This document shows positions 43,251 to 50,514 of a stretch of 64,000 bases of DNA, one piece after another. Origin of the DNA: a virus. Under the pieces are notes generated by a model that was not told the origin of the DNA, did no database searches, and worked only from the letters and a program-made list of their open reading frames with translations. Numbering within the stretch: position 1 is the stretch's first letter; each line of letters begins with the position of its first letter. Where the stretch lies: the IMG/VR virus record IMGVR_UViG_3300023202_000383, positions 124,001-188,000 of that record; one strand, given 5' to 3'. A program made the position numbers and the translations under genes.

Positions 43251-44363
43251 ATGATTTCTGATAGATTAGATACGGCCTTGGAGCAGGTCGGTCACTGGAG
43301 ACCCCATACTGGTGGCCGAGTTAGATTTACTGCATATCCAGAGAAATATCCAGACTCGATGGACAAATTAGATTCATCTGGTAAAATCAAAAAGAAGCGA
43401 AAGAAGAAAAAAGGCAAGTTCTTCGAAGATTCTAGTAATCTGACCGTGTATCTATATATACCAGAATGGGACGATTACGATGCTTTTTCTGGCAGCGAAG
43501 AAGATCTACGGAAAGAATTATTCGGCTATCTTCAAAAATATGATTCGAAGCAATTGTTTAATATAGCCAAAGAAGGCCATGATTTTAAATTATATTATGA
43601 TTTGCCAAGTAAAAACGCTGTGATCAGGAATCTTATTGATAATTTAATAGATCGTGCTCATGAGCGTGCGAAGGAAGATACAATGCATAGCCCAAGAATT
43701 CCTCCAAAAGGCCCTAATCCATATAGAGCCAGGGCACATAATCCAATTAGGTCGTGGGTTGGTGCTGAAAATTTGGATAAAGTAGATGATGTTTTAAATG
43801 AATTAGTAAGTAGCGGCGCTGTTGCTATGGGCGATGTGGCGGCATTTCATGATGTCACTAAGAATGCTGCCACTCACGGAGGATACGGAAGAGTTGACGG
43901 GCTTAGCGGAGGAGACCACAAACAACCGAAACCGGGTCGACTACTTCGGAAAACGAAAAAGAAAAAGAAGAGCAAAGGGAAGCCAAAAAAGATACATTCC
44001 CGGCTCACCCATAAACTCGCTGGGATAAATGAGGAAGGTGAGCGTCCTCTAAGTGTACACCCGGGGGAATTATTAGATAACACTGTTGAAGATATATATT
44101 GGATGTTCCGCAAGTTGCAGTCTAGAGAGAAGCGGACGGAAGATGCTATTCATAAATTAAGATATGGATTGTTGTTCCTAAAAAATTTCAAATCCAGTGT
44201 AGAGCCTGAGAAACAGAGATATTGGTTTAGAAGGGCAGTTGATAGTCTTGAAGCAGTAGCTGGATTCTACGCGGATACAGATGAGGGTAAAGAGCTGGAC
44301 AGTGTTTTGAAGTCGCTCGATAAGTATATAAAATTAGTAAATGATCGATCTGAATCTGACTAA
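43251..44363 (+). CDS. hypothetical protein, 370 aa
   Basis: Two Lys-rich clusters (KIKKKRKKKKGKFF and KTKKKKKSKGKPKK) flank globular segments (LTVYLYIPEWDDYDAF). The C-terminal 130 residues are helical. No family recognised. It directly follows groEL and may be co-transcribed. Confidence 0.65.
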   Translation: MISDRLDTALEQVGHWRPHTGGRVRFTAYPEKYPDSMDKLDSSGKIKKKRKKKKGKFFEDSSNLTVYLYIPEWDDYDAFSGSEEDLRKELFGYLQKYDSKQLFNIAKEGHDFKLYYDLPSKNAVIRNLIDNLIDRAHERAKEDTMHSPRIPPKGPNPYRARAHNPIRSWVGAENLDKVDDVLNELVSSGAVAMGDVAAFHDVTKNAATHGGYGRVDGLSGGDHKQPKPGRLLRKTKKKKKSKGKPKKIHSRLTHKLAGINEEGERPLSVHPGELLDNTVEDIYWMFRKLQSREKRTEDAIHKLRYGLLFLKNFKSSVEPEKQRYWFRRAVDSLEAVAGFYADTDEGKELDSVLKSLDKYIKLVNDRSESD

Positions 44364-44366
44364 TTT

Positions 44367-44792
44367 ATGAAGAAGAAGCCATATCTTAGAATAGGTAGAG
44401 ACGAGCCAGCTGAGGGGAAAGCTGTATATGAGTTGGTCGTAGACGACTACTTTGAGGAACTCAATCCTCCGAAACAGCTTGGTGTCGAATCGATGAGTCC
44501 AGCAATGTATTATGTCACTAGTGGTGACGCTGTGCAGAAAGCGTTGAAGCTTAAGAAAGACTTATACGCTTATGCTGGAAATGCAAGATCAGCTCTAAAT
44601 TCTATTAAATCTCCATCGAAATCCAGCAAAGAATTTGTCAAAAAATGTTGGTCTGCCGCTTCTAAATGCAATCAGCTTATAAAGGATTTAGAAGCAGCTC
44701 GTGGGGATGATGTGTTCTTAGAGACCGAGAGAGACATCGAGGGTAAATTAAAATGCATTCCTAAAAACCCACGAATTAAGAAGTCTTCTTAA
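44367..44792 (+). CDS. hypothetical protein, 141 aa
   Basis: Starts MKKKPYLRIGRDEPAEGKAV, with a mainly helical rest (AVQKALKLKKDLYAYAGNA). No family. The 3' end overlaps the convergent kinase gene by 45 bp. Confidence 0.6.
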   Translation: MKKKPYLRIGRDEPAEGKAVYELVVDDYFEELNPPKQLGVESMSPAMYYVTSGDAVQKALKLKKDLYAYAGNARSALNSIKSPSKSSKEFVKKCWSAASKCNQLIKDLEAARGDDVFLETERDIEGKLKCIPKNPRIKKSS

Positions 44793-45209
44793 GTCCTCTA
44801 GAGACCCATTGTTGCTTATTGTTTCCGTCGAATCTTCTGGGCCTATTTGATCTGTTGTATTTCTGTTTGCAGATGCCCTATCTATCCATAATATATGATC
44901 AAATAAGTGCTTAGATGCTTTGATTTCATCTTTATTTCTTACGCCTACTATAATATTGTGATTTTCAAGTCCCTTGGATACTGGATAACTCGGATCCTTG
45001 GCTTGCTTTTCCCTTCCGAATTGATATAGGTCATCTCTCAAATCTTTTTTGTTGGCAACTACGTAATCAACATCTAAGTTATTTGAATCGGCAAAATCTT
45101 GCATGATTATATCAGATGTGTTTATAGCAGACATATTAAGCTTTTCTGCTAACATATCTGCGGCGGCGCTTTTGCCGGATTCGCTATATCCAAGAATCAT
45201 GATGTTCAT
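44748..45209 (-). CDS. P-loop nucleotide kinase (deoxynucleotide monophosphate kinase-like)
   Basis: From ATG 45209: MNIMILGYSESGKSAAADML is a Walker A with the SGKS-AAD arrangement of phage dNMP kinases; VGVRNKDEIKASKHL and HILWIDRASANRNTTD fit the second half. 153 residues, complete. It fits nucleotide metabolism with nrdJ and dUTPase. ATGA overlap with the upstream gene. Confidence 0.75.
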   Translation of the reverse strand: MNIMILGYSESGKSAAADMLAEKLNMSAINTSDIIMQDFADSNNLDVDYVVANKKDLRDDLYQFGREKQAKDPSYPVSKGLENHNIIVGVRNKDEIKASKHLFDHILWIDRASANRNTTDQIGPEDSTETISNNGSLEDLRRLLNSWVFRNAF

Positions 45210-45556
45210 TGCACATTCCAAACATAATAGGCTGCTATCAAACTTGCGCCAACTGTCGATATGATAGCAACAATCACGCATATTGTTGCTATCCTGTTGT
45301 TGGTTTTGTCGTGGTTTTCTTCGGGGTCTTGCTCGTCTATTCCCATCAATTTGTTCCTGTTATTTCTGAGTTTTGTCAGCTGGATCTCTCCGATTTTCAA
45401 CACATCATACTCTGATTTGCTTATCTGCATAATGTCGCTTGGTGTCTTGCCGTCTTGCAATAAACTTAATGCGACGTATTCAAAGCTTATAGCTTGGTCG
45501 ACACCACTATAGTAGTTACCATTATCATCATAGGCTTTATATTTAAAGTATCGCAT
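45206..45556 (-). CDS. small protein with C-terminal TM helix, 116 aa
   Basis: Residues 1-45 (FKYKAYDDNGNYYSGVDQAI, ALSLLQDGKTPSDIMQI) resemble the N-terminal segment of type II secretion/pilus F proteins, possibly by chance of fold. A single TM helix at 90-112 (IATICVIVAIISTVGASLI). Coupled to the kinase. Confidence 0.55.
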   Translation of the reverse strand: MRYFKYKAYDDNGNYYSGVDQAISFEYVALSLLQDGKTPSDIMQISKSEYDVLKIGEIQLTKLRNNRNKLMGIDEQDPEENHDKTNNRIATICVIVAIISTVGASLIAAYYVWNVQ

Positions 45557-45567
45557 TGGAGGTTGCT

Positions 45568-45750
45568 GTGGATTTATTGGTAAAATACCAGTCTGATGAG
45601 ATAAGGGAGCATATGTCTGTTAAATATGCCAAAAGAGGCGATGCTGGCATAGATCTATATAATGCAAGTGGTAAAGAAATAATCATCAAACCAGACACTA
45701 AAGAACGGGGATCGTGGCGCACCGTCTTTCTTAGAAAAATAATCGCATAG
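45568..45750 (+). pseudogene. N-terminal fragment of the original dUTPase
   Basis: GGAGG precedes GTG 45568. MDLLVKYQSDEIREHMSVKY, then AKRGDAGIDLYNASGKEII is the beginning of a dUTPase with motif 1 (GDAGIDLY). After KPDTKERGSW the similarity stops and the frame ends at TAG 45748-45750. The matching C-terminal piece is at 47020. Confidence 0.75.
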
Positions 45751-45823
45751 CACATGCCAGCCAATCGAGGTGGTGATTTCTTGTCGTCAACTATTTTAAT
45801 TTATGTAGATTAGGGGCAGCAAA

Positions 45824-47014
45824 ATGCCATTGGTCAAAGTACTACCAACTGCTAATTATAAAGAACTTCCAAAATTAAAGCAGTTCACAAAAGGTTCTGT
45901 TGGCATCGACCTATATTGCGCATCCGATGCCACAATCATGCCCAGGCAAAAAATAGATATTCCATGTGCTATAAAATTAGAATTGCCAAAAGGGTATTAT
46001 GCTAGGATTACCGGCAGATCTTCATCATTCATGCTTGGTATAGATATTAGAGAAGGCATAATCGACCAAGACTACAGGGGCGAGATTTATATTGGTGCCT
46101 ATAATTTTAGCGATGAGACGGTCACGATTAGCAGAGGTGACCGGCTAGCTCAAATGCTAATATCAAAATACGAGGATATAAGCATTGAGTACGTTGAATC
46201 AATAAATGATACTCAGAGGGGAGACGGGGGTTTTGGCAGCACAGATGTTACTGTTGGGGTAGAACATGCCAATTTTATCAATAAAGAATTCTTAGATGAA
46301 TTCTACATAAAAAAAGGGCTGTCTGCTGCCGAAATCGCCAAGAGATTCAACGTTGGCAAAACAACAGTACTGAGGAAAATGACAGAAAATGGTGTTGCCG
46401 CCTTAAATTCGTGGGAAAGACATCCACCAGAATTAGACGAATTACAGAGCATGCTAATTGCCGGGTCTATAATCGGCGATTTATCCATCAAGCATAGCGA
46501 GGCTTGGACGCATGCCAGGTGTGACTTCGCACACGGGCCTAATCAAATAGACTACTTAAGATATAAAAAAGACATAATGGCGAAATTCGTTACAATGGAC
46601 ATAAATTCTAAATATAACAAAGAATTCGATTCCGTCACTTTTTATTTCTCGACCATCACACATCCAATATTCACGCGACTGAGGGAGGAATATTATCCTA
46701 ATGGTGTGAAAGTGGTGACCGATAAGCTTTTGAATAGATTGAATCCTTTTTCACTATCTGTTTGGTATATGGACGATGGGTCTCTGCACATTAGTAATAG
46801 CAATAGTAGGTGGATATCTATGCATGTGGAGGGGTTTGACCCCGACTCACAAGTTAGAATCTTGTCGTGGCTTAATGATAACAGGTATGAGGCTAAATTC
46901 AGAAACGACGGGAAAGGCCATAGGTTTATCGTTCTCAATTCGATTGGTACAAGAAGGCTTATAGACACAGTAGAACCACACATCATCCCATGCATGCAAT
47001 ACAAAATTAGGTAA
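45824..47014 (+). CDS. dut: dUTPase fused to a LAGLIDADG homing endonuclease, 396 aa
   Basis: Residues 1-145 form a full dUTPase: motif 1 GSVGIDLYCA, 2 TGRSSSFML, 3 GIIDQDYRGEIYIG, 4 ISRGDRLAQMLI, 5 RGDGGFGSTDV. It converts dUTP to dUMP. Immediately after motif 5 follows an HTH (LSAAEIAKRFNVGKTTVLRK) and a LAGLIDADG-type endonuclease with LIAGSIIGDLSI and LSVWYMDDGSLHI. The fusion sits between the N- and C-terminal remnants of another dUTPase. Confidence 0.88.
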   Translation: MPLVKVLPTANYKELPKLKQFTKGSVGIDLYCASDATIMPRQKIDIPCAIKLELPKGYYARITGRSSSFMLGIDIREGIIDQDYRGEIYIGAYNFSDETVTISRGDRLAQMLISKYEDISIEYVESINDTQRGDGGFGSTDVTVGVEHANFINKEFLDEFYIKKGLSAAEIAKRFNVGKTTVLRKMTENGVAALNSWERHPPELDELQSMLIAGSIIGDLSIKHSEAWTHARCDFAHGPNQIDYLRYKKDIMAKFVTMDINSKYNKEFDSVTFYFSTITHPIFTRLREEYYPNGVKVVTDKLLNRLNPFSLSVWYMDDGSLHISNSNSRWISMHVEGFDPDSQVRILSWLNDNRYEAKFRNDGKGHRFIVLNSIGTRRLIDTVEPHIIPCMQYKIR

Positions 47015-47019
47015 CTAGC

Positions 47020-47112
47020 GTGATTCCGTATTTAAGTGCTAACATCATAGAAGTGAATTCGTTGCCGGACACCGAGAGAGAGCATAGTGGTTTTGGGAAT
47101 TCCGGTCTTTAA
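47020..47112 (+). pseudogene. C-terminal fragment of the original dUTPase
   Basis: GTG 47020 to TAA 47112 reads VIPYLSANIIEVNSLPDTER then EHSGFGNSGL, which is a dUTPase end with motif 5 (compare RG-GGFGSTG). It begins 5 bp after the fusion gene and has no start of its own. Confidence 0.75.
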
Positions 47113-47130
47113 TAGTTCAAAGATAATAAA

Positions 47131-47415
47131 ATGTTTTTAGTGGTATATTGTAAAATTAGTGATGATAAATCCGAAGGCATAGAGCTATCGACTGTATATT
47201 TTGGTGGTGTCTGTGCGACTCAAGAAGAAGCGGATAATGTCGCAACTGAATGCGTTAGCAACACACAGGGCGGGATAATAATACCTAGAATATTGCAGTT
47301 TGAAGGCAATATGTTTGATGCCATAGATGAGGTCATTGTCCAGCTTGATAAAATGATACAAAGAATGCAAGACAATGATGATATTATGCGGAATACTAAA
47401 TATTATAAGAGGTAG
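47131..47415 (+). CDS. hypothetical protein, 94 aa
   Basis: ATG 47131 follows GATAATAAA. Beta-rich start (LVVYCKISDDKSEGIELS), FGGVCATQEEADNVATEC, helical end. It resembles small phage proteins of unknown function. Convergent with the methyltransferase gene, with no gap. Confidence 0.6.
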   Translation: MFLVVYCKISDDKSEGIELSTVYFGGVCATQEEADNVATECVSNTQGGIIIPRILQFEGNMFDAIDEVIVQLDKMIQRMQDNDDIMRNTKYYKR

Positions 47416-48135
47416 TTATTTCTTGTTTGCTCTTGATTTTATGGTATAATCCTTGCCTAAAGGATGCATTTGTTTTTCTATTGTGCATTGAATCTTTATA
47501 GCTCTAATTTTATTTGAATCTTTTACGGTTTTAACGAAGAAGCAATTTACATTTATGCTTCTTGCATGGATGTATCCAAATTCAGATAGGAAACTGATCA
47601 GTTTTGTTTTGTCTTGGTTTGAATTTGCTTCAGCAACAATCACATCTGGCTTGTTGGATTTTAGGTCCATGCCACTTAAAACATCAAGCTCGTGACCTTC
47701 TACATCTATAGAAATGAAGTTGATATGTCTATTGGGCAAGACATTAGACAGGGGTTTGCATATGACTTTGTGATTCTTGACGCCAGGATATTCTAATTTC
47801 CTGCCTCGATATCTCTTTTTTAGGTCATTTTCGTCAACGTTTATCCCAGACAAAAGACCTATGTCCTCTGCCATAAAGTCAACAACGTATTCTTTAGACC
47901 CACATGCTATCTCTAGGCATTTAGAGTTTGGTCGATTTGATTTGCACAACGGAAAATATTTTGGATGCGGTTCTATGCATATGCCGTCCCACCCGGCTAA
48001 CTCGAACGAATATGAATTACTTAAATGTACACCATCAAATGCACCAACGTCTACGTAAAACCCATCTGGCTTCCTGTCAAAGAATTCCCATAATAAGTAA
48101 TCCTCCCCATGCTGACTATAGTATTTATATTCCAT
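47416..48135 (-). CDS. FkbM family methyltransferase
   Basis: Starts MEYKYYSQHGEDYLLWEFF, GFYVDVGAFDGVHLSNSY (SAM motif), GICIEPHPKYF and FISIDVEGHELDVLSGMDL, the standard order in FkbM enzymes. 239 residues. Second FkbM protein of the window (see 30489), different group. Divergent from the next gene with a 2-bp overlap of start codons. Confidence 0.88.
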   Translation of the reverse strand: MEYKYYSQHGEDYLLWEFFDRKPDGFYVDVGAFDGVHLSNSYSFELAGWDGICIEPHPKYFPLCKSNRPNSKCLEIACGSKEYVVDFMAEDIGLLSGINVDENDLKKRYRGRKLEYPGVKNHKVICKPLSNVLPNRHINFISIDVEGHELDVLSGMDLKSNKPDVIVAEANSNQDKTKLISFLSEFGYIHARSINVNCFFVKTVKDSNKIRAIKIQCTIEKQMHPLGKDYTIKSRANKK

Positions 48136-48904
48136 GAAAATAGCTCATATAATAAATCCAGTTAATGTTAAACCGAATTCCAATCTCGGTATTGCTCAAC
48201 CAATAACATTTAAGACGATGGAAATCGCCAAAGATCATGTTAAAAATACTATCGATGTTAAACTATATTCTGCACAATACAAAGAAGATAGGGTGGCTGT
48301 GCCTGCCGGATTTATTATGACCCCGGACCTAAAAGAATCGGTGTTGGATTATGGTAAATTTAATATTCCTAGGAAGTTGCCTATTCTTGACGATATAATA
48401 AGAAGGTTACATCATTACTCCAACGAAGATTATTTGATATATACAAATGCTGACATAGCATTGATGCCAAATTTTTATCAAGAAGTTGCAAGATATATAG
48501 ACGATGGGCACGATGCCATCGAAATAACAAGAAGAACGATACCATCTACATATAGTGATGTGAGCCAGATAAAAAAGATGTTTAAATTAAAAGGGAAGAA
48601 GCATCCCGGCCACGATTGTTTTGTGTTCCACGCGTCTCTGTTTCAGAGAATGTTTGAATTGGCCAAAGTTTGTATAGGTGCACCTGCTGTCGGTAAGTGC
48701 ATGTTGTTGAACTTGCGGTGCTTCGCTAAGAAATTTATCAGGGTCACTGATCGTCATTTAACATTCCATATTGGTGACGATAAGATTTGGAATAAATATG
48801 CTGACTATAAAGAATACAATAGGTCAGAATATAGAAAAGCACACAATAGACTGCTAGTTAGGCATGCAATCCCAAATAGACTATTGGAATGGGCCGAGCT
48901 ATGA
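48134..48904 (+). CDS. glycosyltransferase-like protein, 256 aa
   Basis: MKIAHIINPVNVKPNSNLG followed later by DYLIYTNADIALMPNFYQEV with a D-x-D-like NADIAL element, and GHDCFVFHASLF; I read it as a GT-A-fold protein of the kind found beside FkbM genes. No exact family. ATG overlaps the start of the divergent methyltransferase. Confidence 0.65.
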   Translation: MKIAHIINPVNVKPNSNLGIAQPITFKTMEIAKDHVKNTIDVKLYSAQYKEDRVAVPAGFIMTPDLKESVLDYGKFNIPRKLPILDDIIRRLHHYSNEDYLIYTNADIALMPNFYQEVARYIDDGHDAIEITRRTIPSTYSDVSQIKKMFKLKGKKHPGHDCFVFHASLFQRMFELAKVCIGAPAVGKCMLLNLRCFAKKFIRVTDRHLTFHIGDDKIWNKYADYKEYNRSEYRKAHNRLLVRHAIPNRLLEWAEL

Positions 48905-49945
48905 GCAATAGAATATGTAATCTGTGTGCTTTGAGGCTATTCTTGTCAGCACTTTTATGATTCTGTGTGGCTTGAATAATTTTTTAGCTTCATCGTACTG
49001 ATAATTGTTGACAAACACGATTGAGTTTTTATATTCTCCAGACACTTCAGCTATTTCTCTTATATCAGCTTTCCTGAATCTTCTTATGGCAATAAGAACG
49101 TCCTTGCTCCTCGATAGGCCCAACCCTATTGCGTTGTAAAATTCGTTGCCAAATCTATCTTCGTGTCTTAAGGGATAATATTTGTGTCCTTGGAGTGCAC
49201 ATGCTACGGCCTTTTCTCCAACGTTTGGAAACATGTCGTGTATCGTCCTGTTTTCACTATCTTCTAAGAGGTTAAAGATACCTTTGTATACTGCTGGAGA
49301 TACCCATTTCGGCCCACCATATTTATAAGTCTTTCCTATTATGTTGTTTATAGTAATGTCTTGCGTGGCACTATTTGCCATTTTAGATATTACTAAATAG
49401 CGTATTCTTTTATCATCCATTGTCCTTCTGAATGATTTATCATACTTGTTCTCGACTATATCTTGAAAATTGACGTACTTCTCGAATATTTGTCTTCCTG
49501 CTTTTCTCCTGTGGTAAGCATGGATATGATCGGACACCTTTATCATCGAAACATCATCTATTCGTTTCAATTCATTGTATGTTTCTGTGTCTGTATATAC
49601 TGGATCTGTATATCCAGTGACTCTCAGCAACAGTTTATGGATAAGTATTTCTTTATCCATATATGTTGAATTTTTTAGGTCGCTCTTTTTTACTAATGGA
49701 TACTTATTTGAATCTCGGTCGTGAAATTGATCATGTATTGGTATGTCGCGGCTTATTACGCCTTTTTCTCTGTCTATCGGCCTTATATATCTATATCGTT
49801 TTTTGGGCTCTAGAAAGCAATAATTTCTTTTCATCCCATTCTTGTATGTGACATATATTCTATCGGTGTCGAGACGTAATTTTTCAACCACGTCTTTCGC
49901 CTTTAATGCCTCGAATAACCTTCTAACCCATATCGGGGGTGACAT
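48899..49945 (-). CDS. hypothetical protein, 348 aa
   Basis: Basic, mixed alpha/beta (YVTYKNGMKRNYCFLEPKKR, GEKAVACALQGHKYYPLRHE). The C-terminal half (AIGLGLSRSKDVLIAIRRF) could be a nucleotide-binding or nuclease fold, but no motif is diagnostic. It overlaps the upstream HTH gene by 43 bp, so the two are probably a functional pair. Confidence 0.6.
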   Translation of the reverse strand: MSPPIWVRRLFEALKAKDVVEKLRLDTDRIYVTYKNGMKRNYCFLEPKKRYRYIRPIDREKGVISRDIPIHDQFHDRDSNKYPLVKKSDLKNSTYMDKEILIHKLLLRVTGYTDPVYTDTETYNELKRIDDVSMIKVSDHIHAYHRRKAGRQIFEKYVNFQDIVENKYDKSFRRTMDDKRIRYLVISKMANSATQDITINNIIGKTYKYGGPKWVSPAVYKGIFNLLEDSENRTIHDMFPNVGEKAVACALQGHKYYPLRHEDRFGNEFYNAIGLGLSRSKDVLIAIRRFRKADIREIAEVSGEYKNSIVFVNNYQYDEAKKLFKPHRIIKVLTRIASKHTDYIFYCS

Positions 49946-50514
49946 TGATAATACCTAATGCTAATTCCTGCCTTGGTTAACCATTGCCTTATTGTGCTGG
50001 CACTAACCCCAGCCAGCCTGGCACATTCTCTCATACCCATCATCTTATCGATATGATGCTCTTTAAGCCATTCTATATTATTTAGTGGGTGTTTTTGCTC
50101 ATTGTTGTCGATCGTGATGTTTTCTTTTGCTAACATCCTCTTTATTCTTTCTTTAGAACACTGAAAGATGTGAGCTAGTCTTCTAAGGCTATAACCTTTT
50201 TCATATAATTCACATACTCTATTGATATTTAGTGGCTCTATTTCGTCATTGTACTTAGGTTCTCTTGGTGGTTTGTATGGTTCTAGTCTCTCTATCTCCG
50301 CTAGGCAGTTGCCAAAGTCTATTATGACTACTTCGTCTACTCCCCATCTCTTCTTTGTATGTATAATTGACTGTTCTGATGTGCCGATCACGTGTGACAA
50401 TTCGGCATTAGTAAGGTCTTGATGCGACTTAAACCAAGATCTTAATGATTTTATGTCTTTTTTGCCGATCGATTCGAATTGCTCTTTGATCTTATCTAGG
50501 TCTTGATCTTTCAT
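49903..50514 (-). CDS. protein with several helix-turn-helix units, 203 aa
   Basis: Three HTH-like segments: LTNAELSHVIGTSEQSIIHT, YSLRRLAHIFQCSKERIKRM and MGMRECARLAGVSASTIRQW. Looks like a DNA-binding protein built from resolvase-type HTHs, as found in the DNA-recognition parts of homing enzymes or transposases; no catalytic domain. Overlaps its neighbours on both sides (4 and 43 bp). Confidence 0.7.
   Translation of the reverse strand: MKDQDLDKIKEQFESIGKKDIKSLRSWFKSHQDLTNAELSHVIGTSEQSIIHTKKRWGVDEVVIIDFGNCLAEIERLEPYKPPREPKYNDEIEPLNINRVCELYEKGYSLRRLAHIFQCSKERIKRMLAKENITIDNNEQKHPLNNIEWLKEHHIDKMMGMRECARLAGVSASTIRQWLTKAGISIRYYQCHPRYGLEGYSRH

Noticed and set aside
45206-45556. True type II secretion/pilus F protein
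   Set aside because: Only the first 45 residues resemble that family and the rest is a single TM helix; kept as an unassigned membrane protein.
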